Part shown: piece by piece, positions 34,942 through 43,678 of the stretch
Layout of the letters: every line of letters begins with the position of its first letter
How positions within the stretch are numbered: position 1 is the stretch's first letter
Assembly (NCBI GenBank): GCA_027382625.1
Contig: JAJKFJ010021298.1
Coordinates: forward strand, 32,675-96,674
Origin: Tetmemena sp. SeJ-2015
Taxonomy: Eukaryota > Ciliophora > Spirotrichea > Sporadotrichida > Oxytrichidae
Direction: 5' to 3'
DNA length: 64,000 nucleotides
The notes under the pieces: generated by a model
Database searches by the model: none
Told to the model about the DNA's origin: nothing
The model's input: only the letters and a program-made list of their open reading frames with translations
Position numbers and translations under genes: made by a program

Positions 34942-35137
34942 TGTAAAAGGCGAGTCTCAGCGGTTTATCGTTGATGGTTTCTTCATCGAGCACGATGGGC
35001 ATGAGAATATTGCACAAAAACGTGAGCGCGCACATCACTACTGGCAACAAGTATTCAAGCTTGGTGTCGAGAGAGTTGCGCCTCTTGATGATGTAGTTCT
35101 TCCATAAGAGGACCTTAAATTGTCGGCGGAAGGACAT
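34930..35137 (-). CDS. ABCA-type transporter copy 2, inverted first coding segment (MDS1)
   Basis: ATG at 35137-35135 starts MSFRRQFKVLLWKNYIIKRR, followed by TM1 (LEYLLPVVMCALTFLCNILM) and a short loop ending LRLAFYTFNF at the pointer 34930-34941. Through the inverted pointer the protein continues into copy 2's body as [15 protein letters not shown], in frame. It lies 203 bp past the copy 2 stop, repeating the arrangement seen for copy 1. It has no IES and is visibly more GC-rich than the body. The next gene (35436) starts about 300 bp away on the other strand, so the two start codons are head to head. Confidence 0.93.
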
Positions 35138-35224
35138 TATTAAATTATCTATCTTAATTATATTTCTGGATATTTCACTACTATAAATTATCTGAAATAG
35201 TTATAGAACTCTCGGTGTTTTTAT

Positions 35225-35281
35225 CTCACTCCTGCTTGATTTTAAATTGTAAGCTTTATATTGAAACTCGCTAGGAGTGAG
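35225..35281. repeat. 9 bp inverted repeat, 39 bp loop
   Basis: CTCACTCCT at 35225-35233 and AGGAGTGAG at 35273-35281, in the roughly 300 bp between two head-to-head start codons. Confidence 0.6.
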
Positions 35282-35370
35282 TGTAAGATATCTAAGCCAC
35301 TGAGCTCATACCTGGTCATCTTCTCATATTCATTTCTACTTTTCCTTCTATCTGAAGATTTAATTCCTAG

Positions 35371-35404
35371 AGATACTGATAATAGAGAATTTTTCTCAGT
35401 ATCT
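35371..35404. repeat. 9 bp inverted repeat, 16 bp loop
   Basis: AGATACTGA at 35371-35379 and TCAGTATCT at 35396-35404, in the same divergent spacer. It could form a hairpin; function unknown. Confidence 0.6.
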
Positions 35405-35435
35405 TGGGCCAGTGCTTAAAATTAAGATAGAAATT

Positions 35436-35914
35436 AAATGGAGTATTTTGCAGATTCAAAGATTGACGAAGAAGACAACTTTTAATAGACAGAAACATAT
35501 TTATTTTAACTTTGAAGAGAATTAAAACCCAGTGAAGAGTAAGGAAAAGGCTCCTTCAGCATAATGCTAAAGCAAACAAGTTTAGGATTCCTCTCTCCCT
35601 GAGAAAGTAATTCAAAACAATGGAAAAGCTAATGAAGAAAAAGAATAGTTGTTATATTTAATTTTAAAGAAAGTAAGAGAACTCTATTGAGGAGAGCACT
35701 TAGTAAGAAACTAATGAAAAGAATATAGTTATGACTGACGAAACCAACCATAATAACTAGAGAAAACAAAATAGACGAGAAGAAGAGCTTAAGCAAAGCG
35801 AATAAGAAGTGAAGGAAGCCAGTTTCCCTTAGGAGATGTTGCCAAAGTTAATAGTCAGGAACTTTTCTAGAAATGTGTAGCAAGAGCACCTGTAAGAGAT
35901 GTTTGAGACCTTCT
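35436..35914 (+). CDS. RRM/RS-domain protein, 5' segment (plus strand)
   Basis: ATG at 35436 (MEYFADSKIDEEDNFQQTET). A hydrophilic Glu/Lys/Gln-rich leader has at least two breaks that look like IESs (around 35495-35520, and 35640-35685 where AAAGAA repeats). It ends with the first half of an RNA-recognition motif: LIVRNFSRNVQQEHLQEMFE (RNP2 is LIVRNF) running into the pointer AGACCTTCT at 35906-35914. No second half of the RRM follows on this strand; it is found inverted at 36947. Likely an SR-related splicing or exon-junction protein similar in plan to RNPS1, by domain order only. Confidence 0.85.
35906..35914 (+). other. scrambled-gene pointer, 9 bp, 5' side
   Basis: AGACCTTCT, matching the reverse complement of 36939-36947. 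It encodes part of EMFETFCKI in RRM helix 1. Confidence 0.87.
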
Positions 35915-35991
35915 TAAATTAACTAACAAAAGTTAATTCAGAAGAGGTGAAGTGGTTTAGAAATTAATTGGCTTAGCAAAAATTTCCAGAT

Positions 35992-36947
35992 TCATTTTCT
36001 GGAACTGGATGACTTTCTGCTCCCCCTACTTTTAGAGGAAGAAGATGATCTTGATGAGTAGTATATAATAACTTAATATGAAAAAAGGGATGTGTATTTT
36101 TGTTGTGAGTACGACTTTCCTATGTGATTATATGAGAAAGCATGAGTATGATATATTCCTCTTGAGCTTGAGGGACTCCTTCTACTGTATCTCTTCTTGC
36201 GATTGGTGGAGTAAGAAGAAGATGAAGAGCCAGAGGAGGAAGAGGATGAAGAGTAGGATCTTCTTCTGTCTCTGCTTCTTCTCCTATCTCCCCTTCTGCC
36301 TCTATAGCCACCTCCTCTGTTACCTCTTCTATTGCTCGCCTCGCCTCGAGTAGCTCCTGTTCCTGTTATTCCTTCTATCCCTGCTAGGTGATCTTCGAGA
36401 CCTGCCTCCTCTGCCTTTGTCCCTACTTCTGGATCTATCTCTGCGTTTGCTCTCACTCTTTCTCCCTCTCACTTCGCGAGAATCACTTCTGCTGCTGTTA
36501 CCATTCCTTTCCTTCCTATTGATTGTCTCCATTTCTCTTTACTTTTCCCTTAATCCCTCTCCTTCTATCTCTCTTATTCCCTCGCAATTCGACGCTGCTC
36601 CATCTCTGCCTCTTCCTTCAGCCATTCCTCTGTGAACTTCTTCTCTAAAGCTTCAGTTTCACCCAACCATGTAGCTTTGAAATCTTCCTCTAACTTCTCT
36701 CTATTGATTCGTGGGTGGTAGAATTTAAGCTTGAGCTGAGTACCGTCTAACTAAGCGCCATCAAAGCGAATGAAGAAGGCTTCTAAATCCTAAAAATTAT
36801 CGAATTCAACTACAGCAGAGTCCAAATACTGTATTGGCTCATCATTCTTTGTGTACTAGTTCTGCTTTGATTTTGACGATGAGTTGTGCTCGAAAGGAGA
36901 TTGCTATACCTTTGTGATCTGGACTGACTTGATTTTGCAGAAGGTCT
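35992..36947 (-). CDS. RRM/RS-domain protein, inverted 3' segment (minus strand)
   Basis: From the pointer at 36947-36939 the minus strand reads ETFCKIKSVQITKV, then the RRM's RNP1-like strand DSAVVEFDNFQDLEAFF and QLDGTQLKLKF. A charged helical stretch follows (EALEKKFTEEWLKEEAEMEQ), then a long Arg/Ser/Gly-rich tail with RDRSRSRDKGRGG, RRSRDRRRSYSSSS and, after removal of an IES, YYSSRSSSSSKSRGSRKSSS to TGA at 35992. RS tails are phosphorylated docking sites in pre-mRNA processing. The stop faces the 5' segment, 78 bp away, so the two halves converge tail to tail in germline order. Confidence 0.88.
36062..36151. other. IES, 90 bp, pointer TATAT, inside the RS tail
   Basis: TATAT occurs at 36062-36066 and 36152-36156. 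Removal joins RRSPSSSRGI to YYSSRSSSSSKSRG. The insert is a multiple of three and open, so it would be translated by a naive annotation as non-RS sequence. Confidence 0.85.
36939..36947 (-). other. scrambled-gene pointer, 9 bp, 3' side
   Basis: AGAAGGTCT on plus, the exact reverse complement of 35906-35914; flanks differ on both sides. Confidence 0.87.
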
Positions 36948-37080
36948 TAACAATGCATATCAAATTCATGGAAGCAGGAGTGGTTCAACTATTGATCGAA
37001 ATAAAGAAATATACTTCTTTAAGTTAACAAGTTTTCTGAGTTTATTGAATTGAGTGCTTAAGGTAAAGGACCTCAGCACA

Positions 37081-40000
37081 TCATTTCTTTGCACCACTTG
37101 TTGGGGCCTTCTTTGTGGAAGAGTCTCCTGCAGTGGGCTTCTTGATTGAGCCTTGTTTGGTTCTAGGGGTTGCGTTGGCATCTGAGAATCCTTCTTTTGA
37201 GGCAGAACCCACAACACTAGATCTCTTTGAGGAGTCTTGGGTGGACAGACCTGAGACATTCTTGCTGCTATCTGAGGCAGCAGGAGTGGCCTTGCACCTT
37301 CGCTGCTCCTCCAAACAGAGCGCCCATCAGCTTGTTACCTCCAGCTGGAGTTGACTCTGATGCCTTGTTCGTTTTGGGGGTAGCCTCTGCCGAAGTCTTG
37401 CTGCCTGGTGTTTCAGGATTTGCAAACCTTTAAAGTTAACGCATGACTTTAATAGGGTGACCTGGCTGGGAGACTGAATCTGGAGTACTTCTTGTAGTTC
37501 TGGATGACAGGTCTGGTCCTTGGTGTATTTGGTGAGGAGCATGACGATGATCTGATGGAAGCCCTTCTTCTGCTCATTCATCATCTTCCTGATCTTCTCC
37601 AGCTCGTTATCCTGGTTCCTCACGAGGTACTCCTCCAGCTTCTCAAATCCACCGCCCACACGCACCATACAAGACTCTCCCTTGATGATCAGCATCTTCT
37701 TCTCCGTACCTATCAAATACTGACCTGGGGCCAGACGCACAAAGACAAGTAAGTAAGTGATGAAGAATAAGTGAATAGCACGATGGGGACTTCGATGTTC
37801 CTCTTGAAGACGACTTCCTCGACTACCTTGTCTACTGCGTCTCCCTTAACTGCGATGAAAGCTCTCTCCTTGAATTTTTCAGCCATGGCCTTCTTTAGTC
37901 CTGCGAAAAAAGCTGTGTGGTCCACTACCACCTCCTCCTTCTTTTCCTCTTCCTCAATCTTTATAGCTGTGTAATGCAATTTCATTTTAAATCCTCATCG
38001 GAAGAAGAATCATTCTGTCCTGGCAGCTTTACCTTTACTCCCTCAGTAGTATTTGCAGTGTCTCCTTCATGTAAGACTGTGTCCACATCTCCTGTGTCCA
38101 TATCCCCTGTGTCCATATCACCAGTATCTGCATCCATGTCACCGATGTCGCCCGTGTCTCCCATGTCGAAGTCATCGTCGTCTTCTTCCTTCTTCTCCTC
38201 TTCTTCCTCTGCTGAGATTGGAATTTGAAAAAACGATTTATCAAATCAAATTGAATTGAAACTTCCTCCTCTAGCTCAGGCTCTGGGATAGACTGCTTTC
38301 CAAAGAAGAGTCCGTCATTTTCGACTATGAAGTCAAACTCGTCCTTGATGGCCTTGGTCTCCATGCCTGCCTCAGCCAGATACTTTGGCGGCATGTGTCT
38401 CACTCCTCTGTTGATTCTGCTTATCTTCACTTTGTTTATTATTTCAGCTACTTCCTCAGAGAGCTAATGAGATCCATTAAACCAATTATCACTCACTCAA
38501 CGCCTTAAGAATAAAGGTCTTAAGATTAAGTGAAATAAGTTTAAAAGCTGGGTCATCACCAGAAACTAAGTCGACTATCACTCCAGCCAAGATCTCGATG
38601 TCCTCACTAACAAATTCAATGATATCCCTGTCAACAGCTTTCAGCTCGGATCTTACTGCACCATCCTAATTAAAGCCGAGTATCTCATTTCTAGCTGAGT
38701 AAATTTCCAAGTCCTATGGACTAGCACCATCGCCTGAAATTCCATACTTCTCCACACTAAGTGCTGGTCTCACGACTTCATCATCTAGAATATACTCTAT
38801 GATATCTCTCTCAATTGCTATCATCTTCTCTAGAATCTTCCCCTCTTGCAAGTCGGCTATAATCTTGCACTGACTTGAAAAGTTAGGATCAAACAAGAGG
38901 CTTGAGTCTTGATTTGGTCCCTCCTTGTCCAAGGAGTTTTAATCCAAAGCTTTGCCAAGCTCAAAGAGCGAGTGAACTTTCTCTATAATGATAGGTGAGA
39001 GTACAACTTCACTTTCACTAACGTACTCAATGATATCTCTCTCAATCTACTTTACGATCTAAACAACTGATTCCTCTTAGTTGTGAGCCACAATTTACCC
39101 TCTTCCTGAGAATTCAGGGTCATACAGCATACTAGAGTCTTCATTTGGGCCCTCGTGATCAGATGAGTTAACATCTTTCTTCATTTCAAACTTAGAGGAG
39201 ACGAATTCAATTTCAAGTCCCTTCAAAGCTACTTGATCTTCTGATACATATTCAATTGTGTCTCTCTCTATTTTGCTCTACTCAATGCTTGTTTACCCAT
39301 GGTCGGTGGTAAAAATGATCTGGAAAGACTGCTAGAAGTCAGATTCTCCATTTTTGGCTTGCTTCAAGATATTTTCAAAGTCTCTATAAGGATTGCCTAT
39401 AATTGGATTTGGTCCTCACTCACATACTCTATGACATCTCTATCGATTATGGTAAGGCCCTTCTTAGTAGATTCTTCCTGTACGGTGAATGGAAGTTGGC
39501 AAGATGCTGAGAAGTCTGAAATATCTAGGCTGAGGAGTTTAGAGAAGTTGACTTAGAGGAGTCTGCAGTTTAAAGTGATCTAGTTTCAATTTCTACTGGC
39601 TTTAGAAACACCTCGTTATCAAAATGAGATTCAATTCTATCTCTATCAATTACAGGAGCAACAAATTTAGATTCTCCCTCTTGATGAACTGGCTCTATGA
39701 AACAAGTGAAAGAGAATTCTTCTCTCTCCTGATGCGACTAAGCATACATAATTAAGAGAATAAAGTTTAAATCTAGCATCTTGATAGCCTTTTTTCTCAA
39801 TATTGATAGCGTGTAGAATGATTTCGATATCAGAAACGAGCTCAATATTATCTCTATCTACTTTGGAGAGCTCATATTTGATTTGTTGGCTTTGGAGATC
39901 TGCAGGTATTAGGTAATATTCCTAGCCAGCGTCTTCAAACCACAATATCTAGTTGGCTGGGAGCCAAACACCAACGCTGTCAATGAATTCCTCCCAAACT

Positions 40001-40366
40001 ATCTCTTCTTTCTTTGGAGTCTCCTCCTTTCTACCATCACTCAGATCTAACTTTGTTTTTAAACTAAGAAACTAAGATATCTAACTCAAAGTCCTCTCTG
40101 ATGGGTTGAGGCACAACACTTTGCATTTACATCATTGACTCCAAGTTTAGAAGCTTGGCCTTGCGATTGAAACCATTGATGGTTCTAAGTTTAATTACCG
40201 TGATAGGTGCTCTCGCAATCTGAGTTTCAAGGTCTGGAAGCTTATAGTAAGTTAAAAGTCAACATATAGATTGATCTCTTAATAGTCCTTTGCTATCTCT
40301 CTAAGGAAGAACTTTTGGAGGTTCCTTTAAATCCTAGTCCTCTCGTTGTATTGTTCCTCAGTTTCC
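37081..40366 (-). CDS. GAR (GAS2-related) domain protein with internal repeats
   Basis: Starts METEEQYNERTRIQRNL (ATG at 40366). The middle carries about seven copies of a roughly 70-residue repeat whose core reads [IV][ED]RDxIExVSExxV, near 39860, 39630, 39430, 39260, 39030, 38790 and 38600. Then come an acidic run with TGDMDTGDMDTGD repeats (about 38150-38050) and the segment RLAPGQYLIGTEKKMLIIKG / SCMVRVGGGFEKLEEYLV at about 37740-37620, which matches the GAR microtubule-binding domain (MVRVGGGW..L). The tail is Ser/Thr/Lys-rich, ending SGAKK plus TGA at 37081, as in GAS2-like proteins. Likely a cytoskeletal cross-linker. The repeat family is not one I recognise. Its ATG overlaps the stop of the upstream dehydrogenase. 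Confidence 0.8.
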
Positions 40367-41517
40367 ATTTGTAGTCTCTTGAGTACTTGTCTCGACTCTG
40401 TAGATGTTTCGAAAGTCAATAAACTCAAGGAAGTTGAACTTATAATCGCGCATTGTTATAGAGAAGTTTAGATCCACGTTGTTTGTAGAAAAAGAACACA
40501 ATTGTTGATTTACGTTGTGGTTTTGGTTTATCTCAAGGTAGAGTTGCTCAGCCAGGTTGCCCATCATCATGTTACTGACTCGAGTCTTGGCTTTGCTCTC
40601 GTCCCGTACCATATCCAAGAAGCTCTACGTCATCACTAGTCCTGACTTCATATCACGAGTGCTGATTGTGGGTAGCAGAGCTTTTGCGATGGATTATCAA
40701 ATGATGAGTATAAAGTGTGTAAATGAAAATTTAATGAAAGAGACTCTAAATGGTGTTTAGGTTTATCATTTCTTCGGTGTTAGAGGCAGGCACAGCATTG
40801 AAGGATATCACTCCGTTCCAAGAAGCATTAATGAACAGCAGCGCTATATCTAAGTCGATGATTTGAGAGGCCAGTTCGCGGTAGTCTCTGTTCACGTTCA
40901 TTTTCCCATACATTGACTAGATGAACTCATTACAAAAAATGAAGATCATATCCCATTCTCATCAAGCGCAGATAATTTATAATACATATGAACTTGATCT
41001 TTCCATGCCTGGATGTTTCTTCTGAATTCTCTCAAGTTTGCTTATGACTATCTTTTCATCGTTGCCTATCATGCACACGTTGAATCGGTGCTCAGCTAAG
41101 AATTCACTGAACTTGAGGCCAAGTTTATCGGAGCCTCCTGTCACTACTACCCATGATCTATTCCTCCAGCTCTTGACTTATGCTGCATCTTTACCACTGG
41201 GCTGCTTTCGCGAGCCCTCAGACTTCTCTTGCGCTTTATTTTATTTCTGGGCTTCCTCTCCTTTATTTTCCTCATCTTAATTATTGCTCGGCCCCTCTCT
41301 TTCAAATGAGATAAGATTATGATACAATGAATGTGTATATGTGAATGTGAGTTTTTTCAGGAGTGCCATAGACTGTGTAGTAGTCTTATTCCTACAGGTC
41401 AGGGGAGTTAGGGGGCGGCTGTCTCCGGCGCATGCAGAGGAAAAGCGCCATCAAAATACTTACTAAGATTGCCAACTGCACAAACTATCTCTTGCTCTGT
41501 GAAGCTACGTTTCCCAT
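40358..41517 (-). CDS. membrane-anchored short-chain dehydrogenase-like protein
   Basis: ATG at 41517 (MGNVASQSKRQFVQLAILV) gives an N-terminal membrane anchor, a charged linker, then a Rossmann start WVVVTGGSDKLGLKFSEFLA (TGxxxxLG cofactor motif) and DIALLFINASWNG followed by VPASNTEEMINLN, the order seen in the 17-beta-HSD12/ketoacyl-CoA reductase branch. The usual catalytic Tyr-x-x-x-Lys is not visible: the expected place reads SNMMMGNLAEQLYLEI, so it may be degenerate or interrupted by an unresolved IES. One IES was mapped (41301-41354), and another break lies near 41000-40920. The frame stops at TGA 40358, overlapping the ATG of the next gene. Confidence 0.65.
41301..41354. other. IES, 54 bp, pointer TTTCA
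   Basis: TTTCA occurs at 41301-41305 and 41355-41359. Removal joins YTVYGTPE to REGPSNNQDEENKG in the dehydrogenase linker. Confidence 0.75.
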
Positions 41518-42064
41518 TATTTGCTGTGTCGATTATGATGTGATAATTATTACTAAGATTTTAAGTGGGGGTTGATTCTGATGAATGGTCTGTGGATTTA
41601 TTATAAAGTGTAACTCTTAAGAAGTCCAAGAAAGTGGAGATATCTCTTTTTGTTATATCTTGCGATAGAGGGGTGAGGGATAAATTGTTTCTAAAGATTA
41701 AGACGATTTAATTAGTCTTTAATGATAATAGAATATAAAACCCTACTCAAAATAAGAGAAACTAAAGTTATTTAAGGAAAGAAAGGAAAAAGAAAGAGGG
41801 AGAGAGGCTAACACCAACTACTACTTCAAGGAGCCTTATATAGCATATCTTATTTTACTTTAAACTTAAAAATAAAATGGGAAGGGAGAAACAAATTTAA
41901 TGGAATTTAATATAGAACAATTGAAAATAGAAATTAAAATGTCTCAAAGCTAGAGCTCAAATCGAAAGTTTTAATTCTCAAGCAGAAGACAATTAAAAAA
42001 TTACACAAGGTGGCGGGGGACAAACTTCCCTCAAAGGCTAAATCAGGAGAGCTGACTTGAAATT
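41518..42064. other. intergenic, AT-rich
   Basis: Nothing recognised. AT-rich with short purine runs (for example around 41770-41815) and no conserved frame. It separates the dehydrogenase start from the end of the next minus-strand gene. Confidence 0.5.
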
Positions 42065-43571
42065 TCAGACTTTTGAGGAGAGGTAGAGCTAGTTGATCCT
42101 CTGAGTGTCAGCCTTCAGCTTGTTCTTCTTCTCTTGGAAGAGCTGAGTCTCTCTCACAGCCATCTGCAAACATTCATCCGCAGCGTTCAAGCTAGACTCT
42201 GAATAAAAAAGTTAGGTAATGCAATAGAAAAATATTCAGAGGCTTTATGGAGCATGAAAAATAATGGGTACTTACCAAGAAGGCCTAGAGCTTTTGCTCT
42301 ATCCATTCAAGAGTCTTTTAGAAAGTCTCTGTTCTCTTCCTGAGCATAGCGAGGATATCATGAGCATCCTTCTCTGAGAAAATCTCAGCGATGCCGATGT
42401 CTGCCTTGAGCTGAGAGTTGCTAAATCCCATCTCTCTGCAACTAGATCTTCTGCAAAGCAGCTTGCTTGGCTTGCTCTGGTGATGGAGTTCTCTTTCTCG
42501 GAGGAGCTCTTTGCTTAGCACCTGATCCCGCATTTTGCTTCATCTAAGGCTATTGCTTCTGGGGATTTTGGTTTAGGCTATGGAGGTAAGTAGGAGGGAG
42601 ACCAAGGGGAAATCTCTGATGCTCGACTTCCTCAAAGGTGGCAAAGTCTTGATGGCACTCATCCTACATACTTTAATAATCTGATACTATGAATTTAGAG
42701 ATTTTAAGTTATTCAATAACTTTCAAAGATCTCTGGTTTTTTTGCTCTCGGTTGAGATTTTGATCTCTTTCCATGATTCACATCCTTCAAAAGAGGCTAC
42801 TTCATGTTCTTAGCTGCCTCTCCCACTTAGGAATAGGATTGTTGCTTACTTGAACCTGCGACTAGCCTTTGTTGAAAAGCTAGTTTTAGAAAAGATGGTC
42901 AGTGCTCACAGCTTGCCTTTAGGTCGGTCTAGGTCTACTCATCATCTAAGGGGCACTATCTTGAGTGCGCTCTTGTTTCTATTGTCGTGGCCACTAGTTT
43001 TAATAGTTTTAAGGAGTCTGATAGGAAAAGAGGAAGCAGTAGTAGCTCCATCCTATTTCTTCTTAGCATCTTTCAAAGAGTAATCGATCCTTTGAGGATT
43101 ATCTCCTTGAAATCTTGATAGAGCTTGGCGAGATTATTGAAGATCACCATCGTGAGAGCTCTCAAAACCTCTGCCTTCAGAAGCTCTGGGTTCTCTGCCG
43201 TAGGTTTGATAGTTTTTGAAAGCAGGTGGTTGCTTTTCAAAGGAGGAGACGTCGATAGTGGGCTGCGCTCTTGAAGCTCTCTGGCCTTAGTTGGGAGTAG
43301 TGAACTGGCCTTGATAGCCAAACTGAGACACTTAATCTTGCAGAAAATTTCCAGGCTCATTTGAAGGGATGTGAGGCTTCCTTGCTGTTGAGGGATAGAC
43401 TTGGGGCTTAGGAGGGACTGGTCTCTAGTTCAAAGGATTTTCCTGGTGAGAGGTTGAACGAGCAAAGGTAGAGGTTGAGTTGCTGTTCATGAAAGGCTGG
43501 CCAGAGAAGTTCCTCTTTTGCATTTCCTCAAGTTTTTGAAGATAGTCGTAGTATCGATTACTTTCACTCAT
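42065..43571 (-). CDS. Gln/Pro-rich protein with C-terminal helix, unknown
   Basis: ATG at 43571 (MSESNRYYDYLQKLEEMQKR). Low-complexity Gln/Pro/Asn-rich first half (QRPVPPKPQVYPSTARKPH, QFTTPNQGQRASRAQP), then a basic Lys-rich stretch. A more globular segment NSQLKADIGIAEIFSEKDAH follows near 42400. The C-terminal helix AADECLQMAVRETQLFQEKK leads to LYLSSKV plus TGA at 42065. The last part has the look of an amphipathic SNARE-like or coiled-coil helix, but this is not secure. IESs are likely at about 43060-42860 and 42710-42560 where the frame breaks in AT-rich sequence. Confidence 0.6.
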
Positions 43572-43678
43572 TGATTAAATTATAAATTTCTAACTTAATC
43601 ATCAATCTAGGTTTGAGGTGTGAAAACTTTATGAGGAGATATAGACTTGATTATATCTTTTATTGCTTTAAATCGTTA

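Noticed and set aside
35915..36126. Plus-strand open frame with acidic residues continuing after the RRM 5' segment
   Set aside because: The minus strand over the same DNA encodes a clear RS tail (SSRSSSSSKSRGS) ending at a TGA, and the pointer junction explains the RRM better.
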